This document shows positions 43,669-52,567 of a DNA stretch of 64,000 nucleotides, piece after piece (position 1 is the stretch's first letter; the number at the start of each line of letters is the position of its first letter). Below the pieces are notes generated by a model. That model saw only the letters and a program-made list of their open reading frames with translations, searched no databases and was not told the DNA's origin. Position numbers and translations under genes: made by a program. This DNA is from JAMLHH01 sp964653095 (GTDB lineage Bacteria; Bacteroidota; Bacteroidia; Chitinophagales; JADIYW01), in contig CAZZEH010000003.1 of assembly GCA_964653095.1 (NCBI GenBank), positions 87,344-151,343 of the forward strand, read 5' to 3'.

Positions 43669-44587
43669 AGGGCTGGATAATCTTCCGAAGTTTAAAAATT
43701 CCGTGCTGACAATCGGCACATATGATGGAGTACATGCCGGCCATCAGGTCATCATTCAGAAAATTAATGAAATTGCAAAAAATATTGGCGGGGAAAGTAT
43801 TGTACTCACTTTTGACCCTCATCCGAGAATCGTTCTGAATAAGGGGAAAAAAGATTTAAAACTGTTGTCCACTATCGAAGAAAAGATAGAACTACTGGAA
43901 AGTTTCGGGTTGGAAAATTTAGTTATTACACCCTTTTCTCAGGAATTTGCCTCTACCGAAGCAGAAGATTATATCAAAAATATTTTAGTCCGATATTTTA
44001 ATCCTTCTGTCATTGTAATTGGCTACGACCACAAATTCGGACAGGGAAGAAAAGGTGACATTCATTTGCTGAGGGAATTAGGTCCAAAATACAATTTTAA
44101 GGTAGAAGAAATCTCTGCACAAACCATTGATGAAATTTCAGTCAGCTCGACCAAAGTAAGGCAGGCTATTTCCGATTATAAAATCAAAGAGGCCAACACG
44201 CTGCTTGCGCATTCTTTTTCCCTTCAGGGCTCGGTAATAGAAGGCGATAAAATTGGCAGAACTATCGGTTTTCCCACCGCTAATATTCTTGTCGAAGACC
44301 CATACAAGCTTATTCCGCCGGAGGGCGTTTATGCAGTCTGGGTTACTTTTGACGACAGAAAACTGATGGGAGCACTGAGTATTAGCCGAAGGCCAACCGT
44401 CACCGCCTCAGGCGAACTAAGAATTGAAGTGTTTATTCTAAATTTTGAAGAAGATATTTACGGGAAAAATATCCGGGTAATTTTCGTGGATTTTATACGG
44501 GAAGACTTAAAATTTGATTCCGTGGAAAAACTAACGGCACAAATGAAACAGGATGTACAAAACGTCCAAAAAGCACTTATCGGATAA
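43655..44587 (+). CDS. ribF: Bifunctional riboflavin kinase/FAD synthetase
   Basis: The 310-residue protein has an N-terminal FMN adenylyltransferase domain (LTIGTYDGVHAGHQVII, VLTFDPHPR, VIGYDHKFGQGRKGD, SSTKVRQAI) and a C-terminal flavokinase domain (GRTIGFPTANI, GVYAVWV, EVFILNFEEDIYGK). It turns riboflavin into FMN and FAD. It overlaps truB by 14 bp and converges with the lipid kinase gene with 13 bp between. In the first motif the usual Phe is Tyr (TYDGVHAG). Confidence 0.94.
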   Translation: MRVFKGLDNLPKFKNSVLTIGTYDGVHAGHQVIIQKINEIAKNIGGESIVLTFDPHPRIVLNKGKKDLKLLSTIEEKIELLESFGLENLVITPFSQEFASTEAEDYIKNILVRYFNPSVIVIGYDHKFGQGRKGDIHLLRELGPKYNFKVEEISAQTIDEISVSSTKVRQAISDYKIKEANTLLAHSFSLQGSVIEGDKIGRTIGFPTANILVEDPYKLIPPEGVYAVWVTFDDRKLMGALSISRRPTVTASGELRIEVFILNFEEDIYGKNIRVIFVDFIREDLKFDSVEKLTAQMKQDVQNVQKALIG

Positions 44588-44600
44588 GGCATTGACTCGC

Positions 44601-45551
44601 TCAATAAATAAATCGAATTCTTTTCTGCAGACAACGGAGTGTCAGTGGCGCATGACCTATATACTCTCCGTCCATATCTATGGATAAATCTCTTCCCTCA
44701 TCAAGAGACTCAATGGTCACTTCATCTGTTCTGTGATATTTTACCTTTGGATGATCGATAGTTTCTCCCTGCTTTAGTTTATTCAGATTTTTGGCAAAAT
44801 CCTTTAAAGTGACATCTCCTAAAATTACAATCTCAAACTGACCGTCTGTAATTGATGCGTCAGGTGCAATACAAAGTCCTTTTCCAAAATACTTCCCGTT
44901 AGCTACCACAAAATTCATCACATGCCCCTCATAAGAAAAATCTTTCCCCGTAGCTCTCACTTTTGCGTTTTTGTAAGTCAGCAAAGTGGTAGAAATCGAC
45001 CATAAATAATTGAAAGATGCTCCCAATGCTCTGGTGTATTTATTTCTAAGTTTTGCTACAGTTTCTCCACCCATTCCGACATCAGTAATATTTTGAAAGA
45101 ATCGAACCAGGGGCTGCCCGTCAAAATCATTAAATCTTACCCAACCAACATCAATTAATTCAGAGTCCCCCTTTTCAATTAAGTATTTAAGCTTGTGTAA
45201 ATCGGTACTTACATCTATCGTTTTGGCAAAATCATTTCCGCTTCCAACAGGATACAGGCCAATTCTGATTTTAGATATTTTTTCCCAGTCATAAGATTCA
45301 GGCTCAGAACCGGAATCAAGCTTGAAAGCTTCTATTACGCCATTTACAGTTTCATTAAGAGTTCCGTCCCCTCCACAAGCAATAATCGTATCACAATCAG
45401 ACAGAACAGCACTTTTGGTCAGTTCGATTATATGCCCTTCTTTATCCGACAAAAAGGGAATAAAGTCAGAGTCTTTAAACACATACTCAATCCGGTTAAT
45501 TATGTGCATTAACTTTTTTGAAGAACCGTTGAGAACAAAAGCAATTTTCAT
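44601..45551 (-). CDS. YegS/diacylglycerol-kinase-like lipid kinase
   Basis: The 316-residue protein has the DAGK catalytic glycine loop IIACGGDGTLNETVNGVIE and GLYPVGSGNDFAKTIDV, plus the beta-sandwich C-terminal domain with the DGEY-type end (DMDGEYIGHAPLTLR). It phosphorylates a lipid hydroxyl such as diacylglycerol, ceramide or an alkylglycerol. It is 13 bp after the glycerol-3-phosphate dehydrogenase gene and on the same strand, which suggests work on a glycerol ether or ester lipid. Confidence 0.85.
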   Translation of the reverse strand: MKIAFVLNGSSKKLMHIINRIEYVFKDSDFIPFLSDKEGHIIELTKSAVLSDCDTIIACGGDGTLNETVNGVIEAFKLDSGSEPESYDWEKISKIRIGLYPVGSGNDFAKTIDVSTDLHKLKYLIEKGDSELIDVGWVRFNDFDGQPLVRFFQNITDVGMGGETVAKLRNKYTRALGASFNYLWSISTTLLTYKNAKVRATGKDFSYEGHVMNFVVANGKYFGKGLCIAPDASITDGQFEIVILGDVTLKDFAKNLNKLKQGETIDHPKVKYHRTDEVTIESLDEGRDLSIDMDGEYIGHAPLTLRCLQKRIRFIY

Positions 45552-45564
45552 ATAAATGACCGGG

Positions 45565-47133
45565 TTATTTCCAATAATGCATTTTATTGCATTCTGCTTT
45601 ATAAATATTTATTTCTTTTTCTATTTGAAGATTGTTTAAATTTAGCTCTTTACCAAGTAAACGAGCAACTTCTTCAACAATTTTTTCATCATACTCTTTC
45701 ATTAAGTACGTAATAGTCGTCCGTCGGGTAAGAATATCATCCAACCGGACCGCATGTTGATAGCGAATGTAAAAAATAATTTCCGCAGGAGTACAGTTAT
45801 ACCCTTCAAATAGTCTTAAAAAGGTATCATCTTCCTCTGCTATTTGTGTGATTAATAGGGCATTAGACTTGCCGTACTGGTCTTCAAATCGGGCAGTCAG
45901 TTCACTACTTACCTGATTCATCTCTATATTTCCTCTATTTGAAACGTCAAAGCGAAACTTTGTTTCAATAGCTTTAATCGCCTGTTCACTCATTGAAAGA
46001 AACGAAGTCAGCTTTCCTCCGGCAATTGTCAGCATATTCTTATTATTCCACCATATTCTATAATCTCTGGAACGCTGGTTACTTTTCTTGGAGAAATCTT
46101 TATCGTTTAAAAGCGGCCTAAGTCCCGCATAAACACAGATAATATCATTTTCTGTAAGCTTATTTCCTTTTAGTCTTGCATTTACGCTATCAAGCAGATA
46201 ATGTACTTCGTTCTTTTGAACCTCTATATTATCTACATTTTCAAAATAATCGGTGTCGGTCGTGCCAATAACATTGAGATTATTTTCCCAAGGCATGCAC
46301 CAAATCATGCGCTTGTCTTTCTGAACTGTTGGAAGAAGCAAAACCACATCTTGAGGCAAGTGTTTGGAGTTTACCACAATATGCACCCCTTTACTCGGTA
46401 AATTGTACTTTTTTTGATCGGTCGGATTAATTTTCTGCATGATTTCATCCGTCCAAACTCCGGCTGCAGAAATAAAGACTTTTGAAAATACCCTGTGAGT
46501 TTCTCCTGTCAGCTTATCCTCACAGATAATATCGGACACTTTCTGGCCGGAATGAGAAATTTCTTTCAGTTCAAAATAATTCAAAGCTGTTGCCCCATAC
46601 TCCGTCGCCTGCTGTATGACCTCATTCGTAAGTCTGGCGTCATTCGTCTGTGCATCATAATAAATATAACCACCGACAATATCCTTAGATTCTATCTGTG
46701 GAAATCTGCTCCTGATTTCGCTCTTATTAATTTTGGTATGGTCGGGCAGTGAACTTCTACCTGACAGTTTATCATACATAGATAATCCTATGCCTAATTT
46801 CACCTGAGACAGTTTAGAATGATAGACCGGCACAAAAAAGGGTTGTGGTCTGACCAAATGAGGATAATCCCTCAGTAAATGCTCTCTCTCATGCAGAGCT
46901 TCTTCTACTAATTTAAATTCAAAATTCTCAAGATATCTAAGACCTCCATGAATCATTTTGGCAGACTTGGAACTGGTCCCCGAAGCAAAATCGCCTTTAT
47001 CTATTATAAGTACTTTCCATCCTTTCTTTGCCGCTGTGAGTGCAATACCAGCACCCGTAATGCCGCCGCCTATGACCACAAGATCAAAAAGGCTGTCTGA
47101 CAAAGAAGTAATATTTTCGACCCGACTGCTCAT
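45565..47133 (-). CDS. glpD: Glycerol-3-phosphate dehydrogenase, FAD-dependent
   Basis: The 522-residue flavoprotein has a Rossmann FAD site DLVVIGGGITGAGIALTAAKK, the family block SGTSSKSAKMIHGGLRYLE and IWWNNKNMLTIAGGKLTSF. It oxidises glycerol 3-phosphate to dihydroxyacetone phosphate at the membrane. Here it overlaps the alkyl-DHAP-synthase-like gene by 4 bp and precedes the lipid kinase by 13 bp; it lacks glpK and glpF neighbours, so its DHAP may be destined for lipid synthesis. Confidence 0.92.
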   Translation of the reverse strand: MSSRVENITSLSDSLFDLVVIGGGITGAGIALTAAKKGWKVLIIDKGDFASGTSSKSAKMIHGGLRYLENFEFKLVEEALHEREHLLRDYPHLVRPQPFFVPVYHSKLSQVKLGIGLSMYDKLSGRSSLPDHTKINKSEIRSRFPQIESKDIVGGYIYYDAQTNDARLTNEVIQQATEYGATALNYFELKEISHSGQKVSDIICEDKLTGETHRVFSKVFISAAGVWTDEIMQKINPTDQKKYNLPSKGVHIVVNSKHLPQDVVLLLPTVQKDKRMIWCMPWENNLNVIGTTDTDYFENVDNIEVQKNEVHYLLDSVNARLKGNKLTENDIICVYAGLRPLLNDKDFSKKSNQRSRDYRIWWNNKNMLTIAGGKLTSFLSMSEQAIKAIETKFRFDVSNRGNIEMNQVSSELTARFEDQYGKSNALLITQIAEEDDTFLRLFEGYNCTPAEIIFYIRYQHAVRLDDILTRRTTITYLMKEYDEKIVEEVARLLGKELNLNNLQIEKEINIYKAECNKMHYWK

Positions 47134-48794
47134 TTCTGTAATCCGCTAAACAATTTTCCGGGATTCATAATTCCTTTTGGGTCAATCGTCTTTTTCAGTG
47201 CTTTCAGCATTTCTAATGCTGTTTTATCAGTCTGTTCCAAGTACCATTTCTGATGATCGGAACCCACACTGTGATGATGTGAAACGGCCCCGTTATATTT
47301 GACTATCGTATTGGTCACCAATTCTTTTATCTCCTTCCACTGTTCTAATTCTCTGTCTTTTTTCATTGGTGCAAAAAGCATAAAATACATACTGGCAGCA
47401 TTTGGATATATATGCGAAATATGTGTTAGCAAAATCCCTCTTTCTCTATGAAATGCGTCACTTTCTTTTAATGCCTGTGTCAATCCCTGATGCAATCTTG
47501 GTACATCCTGCCAACGGACTAAAGTTTCCATAGTATCCACAAATATCGAATGCTGCACCATAGTATCTCTGAGATACGGATGCTTAAATCGATTCTTTTC
47601 CCAATCGCTTGAAAATGAAGAAGGTGCCACAAAACCATCATGTTTTTTCACTAATCTTTGTGCAAATAATACTTCAGAATAATTACTATATGCACTTTCC
47701 GGAAATCGAAGCAACAATGCACTCGGTTCAGACAGATTTTTAAATTTCAGGAAAGCTTCCTGCACTTCATTCTTTATTTTGCCCAAAGTTCCTGTTTCTT
47801 TCGGTTTAGAAAGTTTAGAGTAAAATAATGTTTCACTGACATCAGAAAGTCTCGCCACAGAAGGCCTTACTCCCGACTGAACCAATTCCTTTAAAAATGC
47901 TGTCCCTTTCTCAAACGTTGGAAATAGTGCTACAACCCAATGAAATTTCTTGGGTTTCTTCTGAATTCGTACCGTAACTTCACTGACTACACCCAAAGTT
48001 CCTTCACTGCCAATAAAAAATGGCAGAATATTTACCCCCGAAGCATCATGAGAAAATGTATTGCTCTGTATCGTACCTGTCGGCGTAGCGACTTTAATTC
48101 GTTCTACGAGGTTTTCAATTTTTCCATAATAAGTGGATTCCTGCCCCGCACTTCTTGTCACGACCCAACCTCCGAGAGTAGAAAATTCAAACGATTGAGG
48201 AAAATGACCTAAAGTATATCCTCTTTTATTCAGCTCAGCCTCCAATTTGGGTCCTAAAATTCCGGCTTCAAAAGTTGCAAGAAGATTTTCCTCGTCAATA
48301 CGGATGAGATTGTTATAATTTCTCAAATCCAAAGTACATTTTATTTCTGGAGAATCTTCCAACCCATCCAATGATAAAGCTCCTACTACATTGGTACCGC
48401 CACCATATGGAATAATGTAAATATCATTTTGATGTGCCTGATTTAAAATATACTGAATATCCTGATGAGTCTCCGGCCTGATGACCACATCCGGGCAAGT
48501 AATATTTGGGTCTTTAAAAATTCGGATGACATCATAATAACTTTTCCCAAGAGAGACCGAGAGTCTGTCCTCTTCACTAAAAGAAATATTGTTGGACGAT
48601 ATCGAACCGAAGATGTCTCTAATTGTGTTTTGAAGTTTTTCGGAAACCGCCGGCAAATCAAATTTTTCGGGAGGATAAAAATCTTCTTTCAAATTTACAC
48701 CCCACAGCGATTCCACATCAGACTTCAGCTTCGGATAATCCCCGATAAATTGAGCTTCTTTCAAATCTCCCCACTTCCACCAGTCTTTTTGCAT
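47130..48794 (-). CDS. FAD-linked oxidase, alkyl-DHAP-synthase-like
   Basis: The 554-residue protein begins MQKDWWKWGD, typical of bacterial alkyldihydroxyacetonephosphate synthase (AGPS) relatives. The PCMH-type FAD loop PYGGGTNVVG is at 129-138, RPSVARLSD near 315, and the AGPS histidine triad HHHSVG is H506-H508 followed by SDHQKWYL. AGPS swaps the acyl chain of acyl-DHAP for a fatty alcohol, making the ether bond. Together with glpD (4-bp overlap) and a lipid kinase it may form an ether-lipid pathway. D-lactate or glycolate oxidase-type relatives are the alternative, but they lack this HHH motif. Confidence 0.75.
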   Translation of the reverse strand: MQKDWWKWGDLKEAQFIGDYPKLKSDVESLWGVNLKEDFYPPEKFDLPAVSEKLQNTIRDIFGSISSNNISFSEEDRLSVSLGKSYYDVIRIFKDPNITCPDVVIRPETHQDIQYILNQAHQNDIYIIPYGGGTNVVGALSLDGLEDSPEIKCTLDLRNYNNLIRIDEENLLATFEAGILGPKLEAELNKRGYTLGHFPQSFEFSTLGGWVVTRSAGQESTYYGKIENLVERIKVATPTGTIQSNTFSHDASGVNILPFFIGSEGTLGVVSEVTVRIQKKPKKFHWVVALFPTFEKGTAFLKELVQSGVRPSVARLSDVSETLFYSKLSKPKETGTLGKIKNEVQEAFLKFKNLSEPSALLLRFPESAYSNYSEVLFAQRLVKKHDGFVAPSSFSSDWEKNRFKHPYLRDTMVQHSIFVDTMETLVRWQDVPRLHQGLTQALKESDAFHRERGILLTHISHIYPNAASMYFMLFAPMKKDRELEQWKEIKELVTNTIVKYNGAVSHHHSVGSDHQKWYLEQTDKTALEMLKALKKTIDPKGIMNPGKLFSGLQK

Positions 48795-48903
48795 TTTTAC
48801 TTATTTTATGATAATACAAATTAATGATTTCAAATTTATTTAACGGCATTCAAAAGGCTGTATTTATAACTAAGCCCGTTTTTTGAACTTTAATCAATCG
48901 GTT

Positions 48904-49707
48904 TTAATCCCAAAGTTTATTTTGCAAATCTATTATATTTAAAACTTCAGACGTATTAATATAAAAAACATCCTGAAGGATTCTCAGCATCTCTTTAAAG
49001 GACTCCACCTCATAACTTTCTATATTCTCATCTGCTGCACGAACAGTAAATTGTCTTCCTTTAAGGGTATATCGCTTGCCTTCATCCGTTCTCGCAGCTA
49101 CAAGAGTGTTCGTAAAAATTGAGTTCGGGTTAGTAGAAGTGTACCAATTTGCTACCTCATAATCTTTAAATATTTGCTTCTGTAAATCAAAATCATACAA
49201 ACGCTTCCAGCCTTCCGGCAAATACACTTCCAATCGGTATCCTCCGTCAAACTCTGTAAACCGATAAGACTCGTTGGGAGTAGTCTGAATAATGTTTTTA
49301 TGCAGTAAAAGAGGTCCCGTAGGAACCAGCCCGCCATAACCGACATCTGCAATATATCTTTCACCATTCAGGATAATCAGTAAAATCATATGAGTTCTGC
49401 CGGAAATATATTCATCCCGACCGGCTCTTGACATCAGACCTTCCACTTCAAATCCAATGGACTCCAACACATTTTTCAATAACAGATTTTGTTCAAAACA
49501 ATATCCGCCTCTGCCCTGATAAACCAGTTTATTAAATACGGACTCATAATCAAGCGGTACCGGGATACTCAGAAGAGGATTTAAATTTTCAAAAGGTATA
49601 GTATATGTATGTCGGCATTGAATTTTAGTCAGAGTTTCTAAATCCGCCTGAATATTACCTTCATACTTTATTCTCTCAAAATACTTCTCCAATTGTTCTT
49701 CATTCAT
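48904..49707 (-). CDS. Arylamine N-acetyltransferase
   Basis: The 267-residue protein has the complete NAT catalytic triad: C70 in YQGRGGYCFEQN, H106 in SGRTHMILL and D121 in YIADVGYGG. It acetylates arylamines or hydrazines from acetyl-CoA; the natural substrate is unknown, and some family members build amide bonds in secondary metabolism. It lies 109 bp upstream of the AGPS-like gene and is probably separate. Confidence 0.93.
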   Translation of the reverse strand: MNEEQLEKYFERIKYEGNIQADLETLTKIQCRHTYTIPFENLNPLLSIPVPLDYESVFNKLVYQGRGGYCFEQNLLLKNVLESIGFEVEGLMSRAGRDEYISGRTHMILLIILNGERYIADVGYGGLVPTGPLLLHKNIIQTTPNESYRFTEFDGGYRLEVYLPEGWKRLYDFDLQKQIFKDYEVANWYTSTNPNSIFTNTLVAARTDEGKRYTLKGRQFTVRAADENIESYEVESFKEMLRILQDVFYINTSEVLNIIDLQNKLWD

Positions 49708-50456
49708 ACACGGAGCATTTCATTTACAATTTTATTCCTTCTGATTTGTTTAAAGACAAAGTGGCTTTAACGATAAAATCATATATTTTGAAAGCCATTA
49801 CATTGCTTTTTTGCCAAATGCGGTACTTTTTCATCAAATGATTTTATGATATTTTCGCCTAGTACAAATTAATAATACATGGTGATTGAGGGCTGCGACG
49901 AAAGGAGCAGCATACTCGAAATCACTTTGCAGGAATGTCCCTTCGAGTTTATTCCTCTCCGCTTTCAGCGGTTCAGAATCCTCAGGGACCGTCATTCGAA
50001 CAACCTCAAGAACCATGCAAATTACACTGAAGGTACAGATGCCTCATTCCGCTGCGCTTCTCCACTTTCTGGAAATCATGCGAATTCCGTTGGAAATATA
50101 GATGTCTCACTCCGCTTCACCTCAGGTGACGCTCGTTGACCACGCTTCATTCGACATGACAGACCAGCTTTTGGGCATAAGGAGAGCGTCGGCAAGCTGC
50201 ACCGTTCTGCCTCCCCCAGTTACCACATCAAAATGCGAGTCATTTCGATTCGCCAAAGGCGAAGAGAAATCTTACAAGATATTTCCCTCCACTTCATTCA
50301 TAGTAGCCGCATTGGTACATTGTACATGACACTGTGAGTCATAAGCGAACCGCTCAACCAACAGAAAAGTCACTCTGTCCCGTATAAATTCAAGCTGTGC
50401 GCGGCAGAATGCGCAAATGATTAGAAATATTTAATATTACTGTAAAAACTTTTAAT
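49708..50456. repeat. Cluster of decayed intergenic repeats, no gene
   Basis: No credible gene is seen. The pieces resemble degenerate copies of a short palindromic intergenic element with TCATTTCGA ... GAGAAATCT ends: one near-complete copy at 50239-50272 has the perfect hairpin TTCGCC-AAA-GGCGAA (50249-50263). Two related blocks, AGATGCCTCATTCCGCTGCGC (50037-50057, about) and AGATGTCTCACTCCGCTTCAC (50100-50120), match at 17 of 21 positions and are 63 bp apart. ATTCGACATGACA (50149-50161) and GACCGTCATTCGA (about 49987-49999) look like further fragments. Short open frames here (for example 49879-50139) are made of these repeats and are not called genes. Confidence 0.5.
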
Positions 50457-50464
50457 TAGCTTTG
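50457..50464 (+). promoter_or_regulatory. -7 element of the arginine operon
   Basis: TAGCTTTG is a perfect TAnnTTTG. The operon's first large gene begins 165 bp downstream, so the transcript has a leader containing a 20-codon frame and two hairpins. Confidence 0.5.
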
Positions 50465-50470
50465 CAGGAA

Positions 50471-50533
50471 ATGAAGCTTTCAACTACCATACTGGCAATA
50501 GTCAGAGAATCTCATTTCGAATGTAGGCCATGA
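50471..50533 (+). CDS. Possible leader peptide of the arginine operon (20 codons)
   Basis: ATG at 50471 lies 6 nt after the -7 element, in the position of a leaderless start, and the frame ends with TGA at 50531-50533 inside the 5' arm of a terminator-like hairpin. Codons 12 (AGA) and 19 (AGG) of 20 specify arginine. Placement and stop position fit a leader peptide; two isolated Arg codons are weak support, and the frame could be chance. Confidence 0.3.
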   Translation: MKLSTTILAIVRESHFECRP

Positions 50534-50553
50534 GGCCGGCTCATTTCTTTTTT
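50511..50553 (+). promoter_or_regulatory. Candidate attenuator: two exclusive hairpins
   Basis: ATGAG (50530-50534) can pair with CTCAT downstream (50540-50544; loop GCCGG), followed by TTCTTTTTTC, a terminator shape, or with CTCAT upstream (50511-50515), which would prevent it. This is the antiterminator/terminator design. Stems are only 5 bp, so stability is modest. Confidence 0.4.
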
Positions 50554-50554
50554 C

Positions 50555-50576
50555 AAAGACACACGTTGTCTTTTTT
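50555..50576 (+). terminator. Second terminator-like hairpin in the arginine leader
   Basis: AAAGACA (50555-50561) pairs with TGTCTTT (50567-50573) around CACGT, followed by TTT. Lying between the promoter and the first structural gene, it should stop or limit transcription unless regulated. Confidence 0.5.
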
Positions 50577-50629
50577 CTCAAACAATTTTTTGAACTGTTT
50601 TTTATTCAAATTTTTATTCATTCAAAATA

Positions 50630-51322
50630 GTGGAAAACAAAAAAGATATTACATTTAAAGTGCTTGTGGCTGCGGAAGAGCACAAAGTATTTGCAGAGGA
50701 TATATGCTTTATGATAGAAGACTCGGCCAAAAAAAGAGGAACAGGTATCGCAAAAAGAGATCCTGAGTATATCAGAAAAAAAATGGAAGAAGGAAAAGCC
50801 ATTGTAGCCATCTCTTCCGAGGGTGAAATAGCGGGTTTTTGCTATATTGAAGTATGGGAAGGGAAAAACTATGTAGCCAACTCCGGTTTAATCGTGAATG
50901 AAAAATTCAGAAATGCCGGTCTGGCAAAGCGAATTAAAAAGAAGGCTTTTGAACTGACGCGAAAAAAGTATCCCGACGCCAAACTGTTTGGAATTACCAC
51001 CAGTCTTGCGGTCATGAAGATAAATTCCGATCTTGGCTACAAACCGGTTACATATTCCGAACTGACTCAGGACGATGAATTTTGGAACGGCTGCAAAAGT
51101 TGTGTCAATTACGACATCCTCACCCGAACCAATCGTAAGGTCTGTTTGTGTACGGCTATGCTGTACGACCCGAAAGCCGATAAAAAGAAAAAGTTTGTTG
51201 AAAACCTGAAAAAGCAAAACAACTCAAAAAAAATACCGAATAAACTAACTGTACCAAAAGCTAAAAAAGTGCAGGTAGCCAAAGGTCTGAAAAGCAAAAA
51301 AAAATCAAAAGATCCTAATTGA
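50630..51322 (+). CDS. GNAT acyltransferase, first gene of the arginine operon
   Basis: The 230-residue protein starts at GTG 50630 and has a GNAT acetyl-CoA-type fold (IVAISSEGEIAGFCYIEVW, SGLIVNEKFRNAGLAKRIKKKAF with the RxxGxA-like loop, KINSDLGYKPVTYSEL) followed by a Lys-rich C-terminal tail. Bacteroidota arginine operons commonly begin with such a gene, likely the enzyme acylating glutamate (acetyl or succinyl donor), since some members of the phylum use N-succinyl intermediates. The last 40 residues are low-complexity basic. Four cysteines (CKSC, CLC) near 150-180 might bind metal. It overlaps the argG frame at its stop. Confidence 0.78.
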   Translation: MENKKDITFKVLVAAEEHKVFAEDICFMIEDSAKKRGTGIAKRDPEYIRKKMEEGKAIVAISSEGEIAGFCYIEVWEGKNYVANSGLIVNEKFRNAGLAKRIKKKAFELTRKKYPDAKLFGITTSLAVMKINSDLGYKPVTYSELTQDDEFWNGCKSCVNYDILTRTNRKVCLCTAMLYDPKADKKKKFVENLKKQNNSKKIPNKLTVPKAKKVQVAKGLKSKKKSKDPN

Positions 51323-51324
51323 TA

Positions 51325-52542
51325 ATGATGTCTGATAACAAAAAAGTAGTTCTTGCGTACAGCGGAGGTTTGGACACCTCTTTTTGTGTAAAATATTTAA
51401 GTGAAGAGCTGGGCTTAGAAGTATATGCCATCACGGTAAACACCGGAGGTTTTTCAAAGGAGCAGATTCAGGATGTTCATGAAAGAGCTTTGGAACTTGG
51501 AGTTAAAGAGTATATTGCCCGGGACATTACCAAATCTTATTATGATGACTGCCTCAAATATCTCATTTTTGGCAACGTCTTAAAAAATAACACATATCCG
51601 TTGTCGGTGAGTGCCGAGCGGGTCTTTCAGGCTATTGCCGTTGCTGAATACGCAAAGTCCATCGGTGCGGGAAGCATTGCACACGGCAGTACAGGCGCAG
51701 GAAACGATCAGGTGCGTTTTGACATGATATTCAATATTGTCATGCCGGAAGCCAAAATTATTACTCCCATTCGGGATTTGAAACTAAGCCGGGAAGAAGA
51801 AATAGATTATCTCAAGAAAAAAGGGGTAGAAATAGATGCTTCAAAAGCTATGTATTCTATCAATCAGGGAATTTGGGGAACATCTGTCGGCGGGAAAGAG
51901 ACTTTGACATCCGACAAAACTTTACCTGAAGAGGCCTACCCTACCCAATTGAGCAAAACGGGTTCCGAAGAGATTACCGTATCCTTTGAAAAAGGTGAAC
52001 CTGTAGCTCTAAACGGAAAAAAATATACTCATCCGACCGAACTGATACAGGAATTAGAACAGATTGCGGGACCGTATGCTATCGGAAGAGATATTCACGT
52101 GGGCGACACCGTAATTGGGATAAAAGGCAGAGTAGGTTTTGAAGCGGCCGCACCTTTAATTCTCATCAAAGCACATCACCTTTTAGAAAAACACACTCTG
52201 ACCAAACAGCAGCTTACCTGGAAAGACACCTTAGCTATTCCTTATGGAAATTTGTTGCACGACGGCTTATTTTACGAACCTGTCATGAGAGATATTGAAG
52301 CTTTTTTGTCTTCTTCACAGGAACACGTGACCGGTGATGTAATTATCAGACTGCAACCGTACAGATTTGAAACAATTGGCATTCAGTCTTTATTTGACCT
52401 GATGCAAAGCAAATTTGGAAGCTATGGCGAAATGAACAACGCCTGGACAGGGGAAGATGTAAAAGGTTTTGCCAAAATTCACTCGAATCAAATAATGATA
52501 TACAGAAAGGTGAAAGAAAACGCAGAAGACGGCAAAGCCTAA
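51325..52542 (+). CDS. argG: Argininosuccinate synthase
   Basis: Starting at ATG 51325 (or 51328) the protein has about 405 residues with the PP-loop ATP motif LAYSGGLDTSFCVKYL, HGSTGAGNDQVRFD and the citrulline/aspartate-binding region. It joins citrulline and aspartate, using ATP, in arginine synthesis. An upstream TTG at 51319 overlaps the preceding stop and is a weaker start. argC is 25 bp downstream. Confidence 0.96.
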   Translation: MMSDNKKVVLAYSGGLDTSFCVKYLSEELGLEVYAITVNTGGFSKEQIQDVHERALELGVKEYIARDITKSYYDDCLKYLIFGNVLKNNTYPLSVSAERVFQAIAVAEYAKSIGAGSIAHGSTGAGNDQVRFDMIFNIVMPEAKIITPIRDLKLSREEEIDYLKKKGVEIDASKAMYSINQGIWGTSVGGKETLTSDKTLPEEAYPTQLSKTGSEEITVSFEKGEPVALNGKKYTHPTELIQELEQIAGPYAIGRDIHVGDTVIGIKGRVGFEAAAPLILIKAHHLLEKHTLTKQQLTWKDTLAIPYGNLLHDGLFYEPVMRDIEAFLSSSQEHVTGDVIIRLQPYRFETIGIQSLFDLMQSKFGSYGEMNNAWTGEDVKGFAKIHSNQIMIYRKVKENAEDGKA

Positions 52543-52567
52543 CAAATAAGACACAAACAGAATCAGT

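Noticed and set aside
49879..50329. Two plus-strand frames before the arginine operon
   Set aside because: They are built from the decayed repeats (SFRCASPL, SLRFTSGD) and would overlap each other in different frames.
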